Assembly: GCF_018129065.1 (NCBI RefSeq)
Contig: NZ_JAAEDM010000042.1
Location: 1-40,992 of the forward strand
DNA length: 40,992 nt
Reading direction: 5' to 3'
From: Neoroseomonas soli
Lineage (GTDB): Bacteria; Pseudomonadota; Alphaproteobacteria; Acetobacterales; Acetobacteraceae
Below are positions 26,963 to 34,879 of this stretch, piece after piece; the stretch's first letter is position 1, and the number at the start of each line of letters is the position of its first letter. A program made the translations under genes and the position numbers. Below the pieces are notes generated by a model. That model did no database searches, had not been told where the DNA came from, and worked only from the letters and a program-made list of their open reading frames with translations.

Positions 26963-27832
26963 TCAGGCCGCGCTCGGCAGCGGCGCCTGCAGGCCGGCGA
27001 GATAGGCGCCAGCCCGGTCCGCGCCGATGCGGCGGTCGTGTTCCGCCACCAGGCGGAAGGCGATGTCGTAGGCGGCATAGGCATCGTGCAGGATCGCCGC
27101 CATCGCCAGCACCTGCCGGTCGGACAGCGCATCGAGCCGCGTCAGGTCTCGGATGAACACCGCATCCGCCCAGACGAGCTGCCCGAGCCCGGCATAGGGA
27201 TCGTTGTTCACCATCATCGGCCGCACCGCGCGGCTGACCTCGGGGAAGAAGCGGTGCAGGGCGAAGCCGCGCGCCCGCAGGAACATCTCCATCTCGCTGA
27301 ACAGCGGCTGATCCTTGTAGAGCGGCAGGAACTCGACCTCCGCCTGGATCACCACGGCGTCGCGCAGTCGCGCCTCGGCGTGCCGCAGGACCATCAGCTC
27401 GGCGCCCTGGATGTCGAGCTTCAGCAGGTCGGCACCCGACGTCTCGGCCACGTCGTCGAGGCGGACGGTCTCCACCTCCTCGGTCGTCAGGACCCGGCCC
27501 CAGTCGGGGAAGCCGTGGAACAGGCCGAGCACCGCAGGATCGGGTTCGAGCAGCGAGGTCATCCCCGGCGCCTGGCAGATGTGCAGCCGGTGGCGCGCGC
27601 CGTCGCCCACGGCGTGGGGGAAGTAGCGCTCGAGCGGGCCCTTGCGGCGCTCCAGTTCCGCCAGCGCCTGCCGGTTCGGCTCGAAGCCGACCACCTCGGC
27701 GTCGCCGGCGCGCAGCATGGCGGCGTAGGGTGGGTCGGCGTCGATCGGATTGGCGCCGATGTCCACCACCTTCACCCGCGGCGCGACGCCGCCGGCCAGG
27801 CTGCGAAAGGAACGGTCGGCGGGATGGGGCAT
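26963..27832 (-). CDS. FkbM-family methyltransferase
   Basis: A 289-residue SAM-dependent O-methyltransferase of the FkbM family. It shows VKVVDIGANPIDADPPYAAML (motif I), VVGFEPNRQAL (motif II) and the family hallmark LLKLDIQGAELMVLRHAE. A C-terminal extension of about 70 residues after the catalytic part is rich in Leu, Asp and Arg. I chose the ATG at 27832 because AGGAGG lies about ten bases upstream; an earlier ATG at 27886 adds an atypical leader and has only a crowded ribosome site. FkbM enzymes often methylate sugars in glycan or glycoprotein loci. It follows the ABC ATPase gene by 58 nt. Confidence 0.9.
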   Translation of the reverse strand: MPHPADRSFRSLAGGVAPRVKVVDIGANPIDADPPYAAMLRAGDAEVVGFEPNRQALAELERRKGPLERYFPHAVGDGARHRLHICQAPGMTSLLEPDPAVLGLFHGFPDWGRVLTTEEVETVRLDDVAETSGADLLKLDIQGAELMVLRHAEARLRDAVVIQAEVEFLPLYKDQPLFSEMEMFLRARGFALHRFFPEVSRAVRPMMVNNDPYAGLGQLVWADAVFIRDLTRLDALSDRQVLAMAAILHDAYAAYDIAFRLVAEHDRRIGADRAGAYLAGLQAPLPSAA

Positions 27833-27890
27833 CGGCGGCTGCCTCCTGCAGCGGTCGCCGCAGTTTCGCTGTTCCGCCTTTCCCATTCCT

Positions 27891-28940
27891 TCACGTGCGC
27901 AGCGGGATCACGCGCTCCATCCGGCAGAGAACCTCAGCACCTTCCTCCCAGGCCGGGGCGGCGGCGGGGGTCACGACGAAGAGCATCCCGGCCTCGGTCG
28001 CCACCTCGTATTCGCGCGTCTGGCCGAGGAAGGCGGCGCGCTGCACGCGGCCGGGCAGGCCGGCGCCTTGCTCCGCCGATACCAGGCGGATCGCCTCCGG
28101 CCGCACGGCGAGCGACGCGCGGCCGGCAGGGTGGGCGCGCATCGGTGCTTCCAGCACCGCACCGCCGACGGCGATGCGGCCCATGCCGCCGTCCGACGCC
28201 AGCACCTCGCCCTCCAGCACGTTCGCCTCGCCCATGAAGTCGGCGACGAAGGCGTCGGCCGGGTCGTCGTACAGTTCCGTCGGCGTGCCCTTCTGGGCGA
28301 TGCGGCCATCGCGCATCACCACCAGCAGGTCGGAGACGGCCAGCGCCTCCTGCTGGTCGTGCGTCACATAGACGACCGAGAGGCCGAGCCTCTTCTGCAG
28401 GTCGCGGATGTCCTCCCGCACCCGGCGGCGCAGTCGCGCGTCGAGGTTGGACAACGGCTCGTCGAACAGCAGCACCTTGGGCCGCAGCACGAGCGCGCGC
28501 GCCACCGCCACGCGCTGCTGCTGCCCGCCCGACAGTTCCGCCGGCAGGCGCGCGCCGAGGCCTTCAAGCCCCAGCGTCTTGAGCATCGCCTGCGCCTCAC
28601 CCTCCGCCGACTGGCGCCGCGCGCCGCCGACGACGAGGCCATAGGAAACATTCTCCAGCACCGTCATGTGCGGGAACAGCGCGTAGGACTGGAACACCAT
28701 GGCGATGCGCCGCTCGGCGGCGGCGAGGCGCGTGACGTCGCCGCCCTCGATCTCGATGCGCCCTTCGGTCGGCAGTTCGAGTCCCGCGACCAGGCGCAGC
28801 GTCGTCGTCTTGCCGCAGCCGGAGGGTCCGAGCAGCGTCACCAGCGCGCCGCGCGGCAGGTCGAAAGTAAGGTCGTCCACCGCGCGGACGACCCCGAAGG
28901 CCTTGGTCACGCGCTCGAAGCGGATCGCGGCATCGGTCAT
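27891..28940 (-). CDS. ABC transporter ATP-binding protein (FbpC/PotA-like)
   Basis: Cytoplasmic ATPase of the importer encoded just upstream, 349 residues. Walker A GPSGCGKT (38-45), VFQSYALFPHM, signature LSGGQ (136-140), Walker B VLLFDEP and YVTHDQQEAL are intact. A C-terminal TOBE-like part follows (FMGEANVLEG, AVRPEAIRL). The start at 28940 lies five bases after the permease stop. Subtype (ferric iron, polyamine or aminoethylphosphonate) depends on the binding protein and is not fixed by this sequence. Confidence 0.94.
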   Translation of the reverse strand: MTDAAIRFERVTKAFGVVRAVDDLTFDLPRGALVTLLGPSGCGKTTTLRLVAGLELPTEGRIEIEGGDVTRLAAAERRIAMVFQSYALFPHMTVLENVSYGLVVGGARRQSAEGEAQAMLKTLGLEGLGARLPAELSGGQQQRVAVARALVLRPKVLLFDEPLSNLDARLRRRVREDIRDLQKRLGLSVVYVTHDQQEALAVSDLLVVMRDGRIAQKGTPTELYDDPADAFVADFMGEANVLEGEVLASDGGMGRIAVGGAVLEAPMRAHPAGRASLAVRPEAIRLVSAEQGAGLPGRVQRAAFLGQTREYEVATEAGMLFVVTPAAAPAWEEGAEVLCRMERVIPLRT

Positions 28941-28945
28941 GCGCG

Positions 28946-31111
28946 TCACGCCCCCGCCCTGAGCGGCGCCGGGCGCCGGCCGAGTTGCGCCCGCCCGACG
29001 ATCCGCTCGATGCCGAGCACCACCGCGAGCATCACCAGGATCAGCACGGTGCAATAGGCGATGGCGAGCGCCATCTCCCCCGCCTCCACTCGTCCGACGA
29101 TATAGACGGTGGCGAGGTTGTGCCGCGCCGAGACGAGGAAGATCACCGCCGAGACCGCCGTCATCGCGTGCACGAAGGAAAAGGCGAGTGCCGCGACGAT
29201 CGCCGGCCGCAGCAGCGGCAGCACCACGCGCCGCAGCGTCTGCACCGCGCCGCCGCCCATGGTGGCGGAAGCCTCGTCGAGCGACTTGTCGATCTGCGCC
29301 AGCGCCGCGATGCCGCCACGCACGCCGACCGGCAGGTTCCGGAAGACGAAGCAGACCACCAGGATCAGCGCCGTGCCGGTCAGTTCCACCGGCGGCTCGT
29401 TGAACGCCATGATGTAGGAGACGCCGACCACCGTGCCGGGAATGGCGAAGGAGAGCATGGCCATGAACTCCAGCGCCCCGCGCCCGGGGAAGGACTGGCG
29501 CGCCAGCAGCCAGGCCAGCAGGATGCCGAGCCCCGCTGTCAGCGGCGCGGAGATCGCCGCGACCTCGAGGGTGGTGAACAGGCTGTCCCAGGCCGAGCCG
29601 CGGAAGGCGATGCCATCGCGCCATTCGACCTCGAAGCCGGTGAGGATGTGGCGCCAGGTGAACGCCATGTCACCGCGGCCGATGTCGTGCACGAACCCGC
29701 CGACCAGGATGATGCCATAGACCGTCGCGGTGAAGCCCATCCAGGGCCAGGCGACGGCACCGCAGCTGATCCTGAGTCCGCGCGGCAATGGCGCCGGCAC
29801 GCCGGAATCCCCCTTGCCCGTGACCGTCGTGTAGCGCCGCCGCCCGAGCCACAGCGCCTGCAGCGCGAAGGCGCCGAAGGTCAGCGCCAGCAGCAGCAGC
29901 GCAAGCGCCGCCGCCCGCCCCGGCTCGTGCCGCGCGCCGGCGATGGCGAAGAAGATGCGCGTCGAGAGCACGTCGAAATCCCCGCCGAGCACCAGCGGAT
30001 TGCCGAAGTCCGACAGGCTCTCGACGAAGCCGAGCAGCAGGCAGGCGGCGAGCGCCGGCCGCAGCAGCGGCCAGGTCACGGTGCGGAACACCACGAAGTG
30101 CCGCGCGCCCATGGTGGCTGCCGCTTCCTCGAGGCTCGGTCCGATCGCGCGCACCGCGCCTTCCAGCAGCACGAAGGCGATGGGCGCCTGCGCCAGCACC
30201 TGCGCCAGCAGTACGCCCGGCAGGCCGTAGATCCAGCGGCTGCGCGGAATCCCGAACCAGTCCCACATCGCCGTGGTCACCAGCCCGGTGCGGCCGAACA
30301 GCACGATCAGCGCCAGCGAGACCACGAAGGGCGGCGTGATCAGTGGCAGGATGGTCATGGCGCGGAAGGCCGGCTGCGCGCGCACGCCGCCGCGGGCCGA
30401 GAGCAGCGCGAAGGCCAGCCCGATCAGCGTCGAGGCCGCCGCCGCCAGGCAGGCCAGCAGCAGCGTGTTCCACACCACGCCGCAGCCCTGGTGCGTCGTG
30501 ACGCAGGCGAGGCTCCACGCCTCATGTGCGGCCAGCCGCGCGGCCAGCGCGCCGGGGGCGAGGCGCCCGTCCTCGATCGCCGCCGCGGACAGGATGGTCA
30601 GCAGCGGCACGAAGACAAAGAGCAGCAACAGCCCCGCGCTGCCGACCACGAGGAAGGCGATGAAGGCGTCCCCCCCGAAGCGCCCGCGCTGCGCCAGCCC
30701 TGACGCAATCAGCCCAGCCGCCGCCGCCAGCACCAGTGCCCCGCCCCAGCCGAGCGCGGGCTGCGGCGCCGGCGTGCCGAGCAGCGGCGCCAATGCCGGC
30801 CAGGCCAGGCCGCGCAGCCCGATCGCCTGGCCTTGCAGGAAGACGATGGCGAGGATCGCCGCGCCGCAGGCGGCGACCAGCCCGCCCGCCATCCGCCCTC
30901 TGACCAGCGGCAGCGCGGCCAGCGCGAGCAGCCCCACGGCGGGCCACATCCACCAGCGTTCCCCATCGGCCAGCAGCGCGGCGAGCGGTGCCGCTTCCGC
31001 CCGTGGCCAGGCGGCGAGCGCGGCCGCATCCTCCATGCCGTGCCAGGGTGCCAGCAACACCCCGGCCAGCCCTGCGAGGAGCGCCAGCCGCCCGAGCGTC
31101 AGCGCGCCCAC
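28946..31111 (-). CDS. Fused two-domain ABC permease (FbpB-like) with N-terminal membrane extension
   Basis: A 721-residue inner-membrane protein with two BPD-type permease domains. The first has its EAA-like loop at IGPSLEEAAATMGARHFVVFRTVTWPLLRPAL and the second at IDKSLDEASATMGGGAVQTLRRVVLPLLRP. Two such loops in one chain are normal for FbpB-type permeases. Before the first canonical domain are about 145 extra residues with about four added hydrophobic segments (roughly 5-21, 54-69, 78-94, 123-140). The ATG at 31111 is six bases after the binding-protein stop; ATPase follows within five bases. Confidence 0.93.
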   Translation of the reverse strand: MGALTLGRLALLAGLAGVLLAPWHGMEDAAALAAWPRAEAAPLAALLADGERWWMWPAVGLLALAALPLVRGRMAGGLVAACGAAILAIVFLQGQAIGLRGLAWPALAPLLGTPAPQPALGWGGALVLAAAAGLIASGLAQRGRFGGDAFIAFLVVGSAGLLLLFVFVPLLTILSAAAIEDGRLAPGALAARLAAHEAWSLACVTTHQGCGVVWNTLLLACLAAAASTLIGLAFALLSARGGVRAQPAFRAMTILPLITPPFVVSLALIVLFGRTGLVTTAMWDWFGIPRSRWIYGLPGVLLAQVLAQAPIAFVLLEGAVRAIGPSLEEAAATMGARHFVVFRTVTWPLLRPALAACLLLGFVESLSDFGNPLVLGGDFDVLSTRIFFAIAGARHEPGRAAALALLLLALTFGAFALQALWLGRRRYTTVTGKGDSGVPAPLPRGLRISCGAVAWPWMGFTATVYGIILVGGFVHDIGRGDMAFTWRHILTGFEVEWRDGIAFRGSAWDSLFTTLEVAAISAPLTAGLGILLAWLLARQSFPGRGALEFMAMLSFAIPGTVVGVSYIMAFNEPPVELTGTALILVVCFVFRNLPVGVRGGIAALAQIDKSLDEASATMGGGAVQTLRRVVLPLLRPAIVAALAFSFVHAMTAVSAVIFLVSARHNLATVYIVGRVEAGEMALAIAYCTVLILVMLAVVLGIERIVGRAQLGRRPAPLRAGA

Positions 31112-31117
31112 GGCGCC

Positions 31118-32152
31118 TCAGCGAGCGCCGGCGCGGACCTCGCGTTCCCAGCGCTGCAACAGGCGGGTGCGTTCGGCCACGCTGCCCCAGCGGGCGAAGT
31201 CGTAGTCGATCAGGCGTACATCCTCGAAGCGGGGCGCCTGCGGCGGGATGGGCGAGGCGCGGTTGGACGGCAGCTGGAAGGAATTGGCCTGCGCCGCGAT
31301 GGCCTGCGCCTCGGGGCTGAGCGCCCAGTCGTAGAAGCGGCGGGCATTCTCCATGTTCCGCGCGCCGCGGATGATGGACATGGAGCCGATCTCGTAGCCC
31401 GTGCCCTCGCAGGGGGCGACGATCTCCACCGGCGCGCCGGCGATCTTCTGCGTCACCGCGTCATGCAGGAAGGTGATGCCGACCAGCGTCTCGCCCGTCG
31501 CCGCCGCGCGCGCGGGCGCCGCGCCGGACCGCGTGTACTGGTTCACGTTGCGATGCAGCGCGCGCAGGTAGGTGAAGGCCGGTTCCTCCCCCATCAACTG
31601 CACCAGCGTCGCGAGCATGGTGTAGGCGGTGCCGGAGGTGTTCGGGTCCGCCACCTGCACCTCGCCGCGGAACTCGGGCTTGGCCAGGTCGCTCCAGCAG
31701 CGCGGCGCGGCAATGCGGCGACGGTTCAACTCGGTCGCGTTGTAGGAATAGCCGAGCGCGCCGGCATAGATGCCGACGGTGCGGAAATTCGCCTGTTCCG
31801 CCTGGCGCACCGCCCAAGGGTGCAACTCGGCGAGGCGGGGGGACCGGTATTCCTCGGTCAGGTTCTCCTGGCCGGCCTGCATGTGGGGGTCGCCCGTTCC
31901 GCCCCACCAGACGTCGCCGCGCGGGTTGGATGCCTCGGCGCGGACCTGCGTCAGCGTCTCGCCGGAGGACTTGCGCGTCATCGCCACGCGGATGCCGGTG
32001 GCGCGCTCGAAGCCCGCCACCATCGGGCGGCACCATTCCTCCTGCACCGAGCAATAGACCGTCAGGCTGCCCTGCGCCCGCGCGCCGCCGGGCAGCAGCA
32101 CGCCGAGCAGGCCCGCAAGGAAGGCAAGCGCGAAGGGGCGACGTGACGCCAT
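31118..32152 (-). CDS. ABC transporter substrate-binding protein (FbpA/AfuA-like, COG1840)
   Basis: Periplasmic receptor of 344 residues with a Sec-type signal peptide: basic start MASRRP, hydrophobic core to about residue 20, and GARAQ as cleavage site near 26. Mature motifs LTVYCSVQEEW, TRKSSGETLTQVRAEASNP, GDVWWGGTGDPH and NTSGTAYTMLATLV match the iron(III)-type binding proteins. COG1840 also includes receptors for phosphonates and other anions, so iron is likely but not certain. It is the first gene of a minus-strand run: receptor, permease, ATPase, then the two methyltransferase genes. Confidence 0.9.
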   Translation of the reverse strand: MASRRPFALAFLAGLLGVLLPGGARAQGSLTVYCSVQEEWCRPMVAGFERATGIRVAMTRKSSGETLTQVRAEASNPRGDVWWGGTGDPHMQAGQENLTEEYRSPRLAELHPWAVRQAEQANFRTVGIYAGALGYSYNATELNRRRIAAPRCWSDLAKPEFRGEVQVADPNTSGTAYTMLATLVQLMGEEPAFTYLRALHRNVNQYTRSGAAPARAAATGETLVGITFLHDAVTQKIAGAPVEIVAPCEGTGYEIGSMSIIRGARNMENARRFYDWALSPEAQAIAAQANSFQLPSNRASPIPPQAPRFEDVRLIDYDFARWGSVAERTRLLQRWEREVRAGAR

Positions 32153-32191
32153 GACGCTGATCCTCCAGGCCCGGATTCGTGCCCGGGCGCA

Positions 32192-32197
32192 ATTATG
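32192..32197 (-). promoter_or_regulatory. Possible -10 element of the FbpA-type operon
   Basis: CATAAT on the minus strand lies 40 bases before the binding-protein start, in an otherwise very GC-rich gap (32153-32229). The matching -35 is poor. A GCCCGG/CCGGGC hairpin (32169-32188) lies between it and the gene. No Fur box is evident. Confidence 0.3.
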
Positions 32198-32229
32198 TCG
32201 GACCAGTTACGCGCGTCCGCGCGCCGCGT

Positions 32230-33006
32230 TCAAGCCTCCAGCAGCAGCGCGAGCGCGGGCCCGAGCGCCGGCGCTCCGACGCCGACGGGGTTGCCCTGCG
32301 CCAGCCAGTCGCCGCTGTCGAAGCCATTGGTCCAGCCGCCGGCCTCGCGCGCGATCGCCATCGCCGCCGCCGCGTCCCAGGCATTGATGTGCAGTTCCAG
32401 GTAGCCGTCGATCCGCCCCGCCGCCGCTTCCGCCAGGCCGAGCGCGCCGGAGCCGCCGCAGCGCAGCCCCGCCCCGGTGGCGGTGATGGCCTGCGCCATG
32501 CGGTGGAAGCGCGCGATGGGCAGGCGTAGCGACCAGCCAGCCTCGATGATGGCGCGGCCGATCTCGGCCGTAGGCGCCGCGCGGATCGGCCGGCCGTTCA
32601 GCGTCGCGCCGTGGCCCTCGGCGGCGGCGAAGACCTCGGCCGGGGCGTGGCGGGCGATGGCGCCGGCCACGGCGCGCCCGCCCATCACCAGCCCGATCGA
32701 GACGCACCAGCGGTCGCCGCCCCGCGCGAAGTTGGAGGTGCCGTCGATCGGGTCGAGCACCCAGAGCGGGCCATCCCCGTCGACGGCGCCGCCCATCTCC
32801 TCGCCCAGGATCGCCTCGCCCGGGAAGTCCCGCGCCAGGCGGTCGCGGATGAAGCGTTCGGTGGCGCCATCGGCCTCCGTGACGAAGTCCTGCGCGCCCT
32901 TGAGGCTGGCGACGCCGCCGCCCTCGGCGCGCAGCCGCGCGGCAAGCGACGCCGCCTCCACGGCGATGGCGACAGCCGCATCGCGGCGGCGGGCGAGGTC
33001 ACTCAT
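32230..33006 (-). CDS. Inositol-monophosphatase family phosphatase
   Basis: A 258-residue Mg-dependent sugar-phosphate phosphatase. Metal-binding motifs are present: GEE (68-70), DPIDGTSNF (85-93, with Asp85 and Asp88) and a C-terminal NAWDAAAAMAIAREAGG. Family members act on inositol-1-phosphate, histidinol phosphate or related phosphates. The ATG overlaps the stop of the upstream SDR gene (ATGA), which in turn overlaps iolG, so it is the last gene of an iolG-SDR-phosphatase operon. This context favours release of inositol from inositol phosphates. Confidence 0.92.
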   Translation of the reverse strand: MSDLARRRDAAVAIAVEAASLAARLRAEGGGVASLKGAQDFVTEADGATERFIRDRLARDFPGEAILGEEMGGAVDGDGPLWVLDPIDGTSNFARGGDRWCVSIGLVMGGRAVAGAIARHAPAEVFAAAEGHGATLNGRPIRAAPTAEIGRAIIEAGWSLRLPIARFHRMAQAITATGAGLRCGGSGALGLAEAAAGRIDGYLELHINAWDAAAAMAIAREAGGWTNGFDSGDWLAQGNPVGVGAPALGPALALLLEA

Positions 33007-33785
33007 CCATAAGCTCCCATCACGTTCTGGTCGAAGTCGATCAGCGCGCCGGTCATCATCGCCGCGGCATCCGACAGCAGATAGATCGCGAGCCCGGCGA
33101 CGTCGCGCGGCTCGATCAGCCGGCCGAAGGGCTGGGCCGGCGCGGCGTGCGCGAGCCAGTCGGGGGGGTTGCCGTCGCGCGCCTGGATCGCGTGCTCGCC
33201 GGGCGTGTCCGCCCAGCCGAGATTGATGCCGTTCACCCGGATGCGGTCGGCGCGCAGCGCATGCGCGGTGTTCTTCGTCAGCGTCGCCAGCGCGCCCTTG
33301 GATGCCGCATAGGCGGTGAGGAAGGGCTGGCCGCCGTGGCTCGACATGGTGATGACGTTGACGATCGCGCCGGGCCGGCCGAGCGCCTTCAGCCGCCGCG
33401 CCACGGCCTGGGTCAGGATGAAGGGCGCGCGCGCGTTCACCGCGAAGAGCCGGTCCCAGAGCTCGACGCTCGTGTCGGTGATGCCGCCGCGGTCGGTCAG
33501 GCCGGCGGCGTTCACCAGCGCGTCCACAGGGCCGAGGGCGGCTTCCGCCTGTTCGACGATGCGCGCCGTCGCCGCCGCATCCGCCAGGTCCGCCGCCACG
33601 AAATGCGCCTTCGCACCTAGGCTCGCCGCGACCTTCGCCCCGCGCTCCGCATTGCGCCCGGTGATGCAGATGCCGGCCGCGCCGGCTTCCGCCGCGGCGC
33701 GCGCAATGCCCTCCCCGATGCCCTGCGTACCGCCGGTGACGAGCACCACGCGGCCCTGCAGCGACACCGCGGGCAGGGCGCTCAT
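33003..33785 (-). CDS. SDR-family oxidoreductase in inositol operon
   Basis: A 260-residue SDR with the nucleotide loop TGGTQGIG (about 18-25), NAAG in place of NNAG, and active-site Tyr and Lys in TAYAASKG. NVITMSSHGG supplies the Ser. It differs from generic FabG proteins by a long WADTPGEHAIQARDGNPPDW segment near the substrate loop and ends DQNVMGAYG. It overlaps iolG at its start and the phosphatase at its stop, four bases each. It may oxidise an inositol isomer or a downstream intermediate; substrate unknown. Confidence 0.9.
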   Translation of the reverse strand: MSALPAVSLQGRVVLVTGGTQGIGEGIARAAAEAGAAGICITGRNAERGAKVAASLGAKAHFVAADLADAAATARIVEQAEAALGPVDALVNAAGLTDRGGITDTSVELWDRLFAVNARAPFILTQAVARRLKALGRPGAIVNVITMSSHGGQPFLTAYAASKGALATLTKNTAHALRADRIRVNGINLGWADTPGEHAIQARDGNPPDWLAHAAPAQPFGRLIEPRDVAGLAIYLLSDAAAMMTGALIDFDQNVMGAYG

Positions 33786-34795
33786 GCGATCTCGCTGACC
33801 TTCACGGGGCGACCCTCCCGGAGTGAACGCAGCGCCGCCTCGGCGAGCACCAGGGCCTGGCGGCCGTCCTCGGCGCCGACCGGCATGGGCGTGCCGTCGC
33901 GCACCGCCGCGATGAAGGCCGCGAGTTCGAGGCGATAGGCCTCCGCGTAGCGGTCCAGGAAGAAATGCATCGGCTTCTCGGCGGCGACGGCCCAGGCATC
34001 GGCCTGTTCGACCGTCGTCGGCGTGCGGTTGCCGGCGATCAGGCGGCCGAGGCTGCCATGCACCTCCACCCGCTGGTCGTATCCATAGGCGGCGCGCCGG
34101 GAATTGTTGATGTGCGCCATCCGGCCGGAGGCGGTGCGCAGCAGCACCATGCAGGAATCGATGTCGCCTGCCTCCGCCACCGCGGGGTCCACCAGCGCGG
34201 CGCCCCAGGCGAAGACCTCCGTCGGCTCCCCGTCCTCGTGGCCTGCGGCAAGCATCCAGCGCGCCATGTCGAAGTCGTGGATCGTCATGTCGCGGAACTG
34301 GCCCCCGGACACCGTGAGGTAGTCCAGCGGCGGCAGGCCCGGATCGCGGCTGGTGATTATGACCTGCTCCACGGCGCCGATCACGCCGGCCCCGATGCGG
34401 CGGTGCAACTCCGCGAAGGACGGGTCGAAGCGCCGGTTGAAGCCGACCAGCATCGGCACGCCGGCGGCGCGGACTGCGGCCAGCGCCTGGTCCACGCGGG
34501 GCAGCGAGAGGTCGATCGGCTTCTCGCAGAAGATCGCCTTGCCCGCCTTCGCCGCGGCGATCACCAGGTTCGCATGGGTGTCGGTGGAGGATGCGATGAT
34601 GACCGCGCCCACCGCCGGGTCCCGCAACGCGGTCAGCGCGTCGGAGGCGAGCGCGCCGTGGCGTGCGGCGAGGGAGGCGGCCGCCGCTTCGTGGACGTCC
34701 ACCACATGCGCGAGCCGCGCGCCCCAGTTCGCGGCCAGGTTCGCCGCGTGGATGGCGCCGATGCGCCCGGCGCCGAACTGCGCGAAGACCAGCAT
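33782..34795 (-). CDS. iolG: Inositol 2-dehydrogenase (Gfo/Idh/MocA family)
   Basis: Oxidises myo-inositol to 2-keto-myo-inositol with NAD. The 337-residue product has a Rossmann start FGAGRIGAIHAANL (7-20), the catalytic-lysine motif CEKPIDL (90-96) and DMTIHDFDMARW, with the His/Asp pair of the IolG subgroup. GFNRRFDPSF is also typical. It is the first gene of the minus-strand operon, divergent from iolD and iolE, which encode later steps of the same pathway; this context strengthens the assignment. Confidence 0.93.
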   Translation of the reverse strand: MLVFAQFGAGRIGAIHAANLAANWGARLAHVVDVHEAAAASLAARHGALASDALTALRDPAVGAVIIASSTDTHANLVIAAAKAGKAIFCEKPIDLSLPRVDQALAAVRAAGVPMLVGFNRRFDPSFAELHRRIGAGVIGAVEQVIITSRDPGLPPLDYLTVSGGQFRDMTIHDFDMARWMLAAGHEDGEPTEVFAWGAALVDPAVAEAGDIDSCMVLLRTASGRMAHINNSRRAAYGYDQRVEVHGSLGRLIAGNRTPTTVEQADAWAVAAEKPMHFFLDRYAEAYRLELAAFIAAVRDGTPMPVGAEDGRQALVLAEAALRSLREGRPVKVSEIA

Positions 34796-34819
34796 ATCCT
34801 TCTCCCCGGATGGGCCGCG

Positions 34820-34862
34820 CTTGTCGCCCCGCCCTCCATCCGTAACACTTCCCGGGCGTCAA
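34820..34862. promoter_or_regulatory. Divergent promoter region of the inositol genes
   Basis: Plus strand: CTTGTC (34820-34825), 17-nt spacer, TAACAC (34843-34848), 31 bases before iolD. The block closely matches 6401-6430. Minus strand: TTGACG (complement of 34857-34862) could be the iolG -35, without a clear -10. The two promoters would overlap, allowing shared control, for instance by an IolR-type repressor not present in the window. Confidence 0.45.
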
Positions 34863-34879
34863 CACGCGGGGGAAACGTC

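Noticed and set aside
28946..31111. Fused permease as an artefact of a lost stop codon
   Set aside because: Two EAA-type loops in one chain are normal for FbpB-family permeases.
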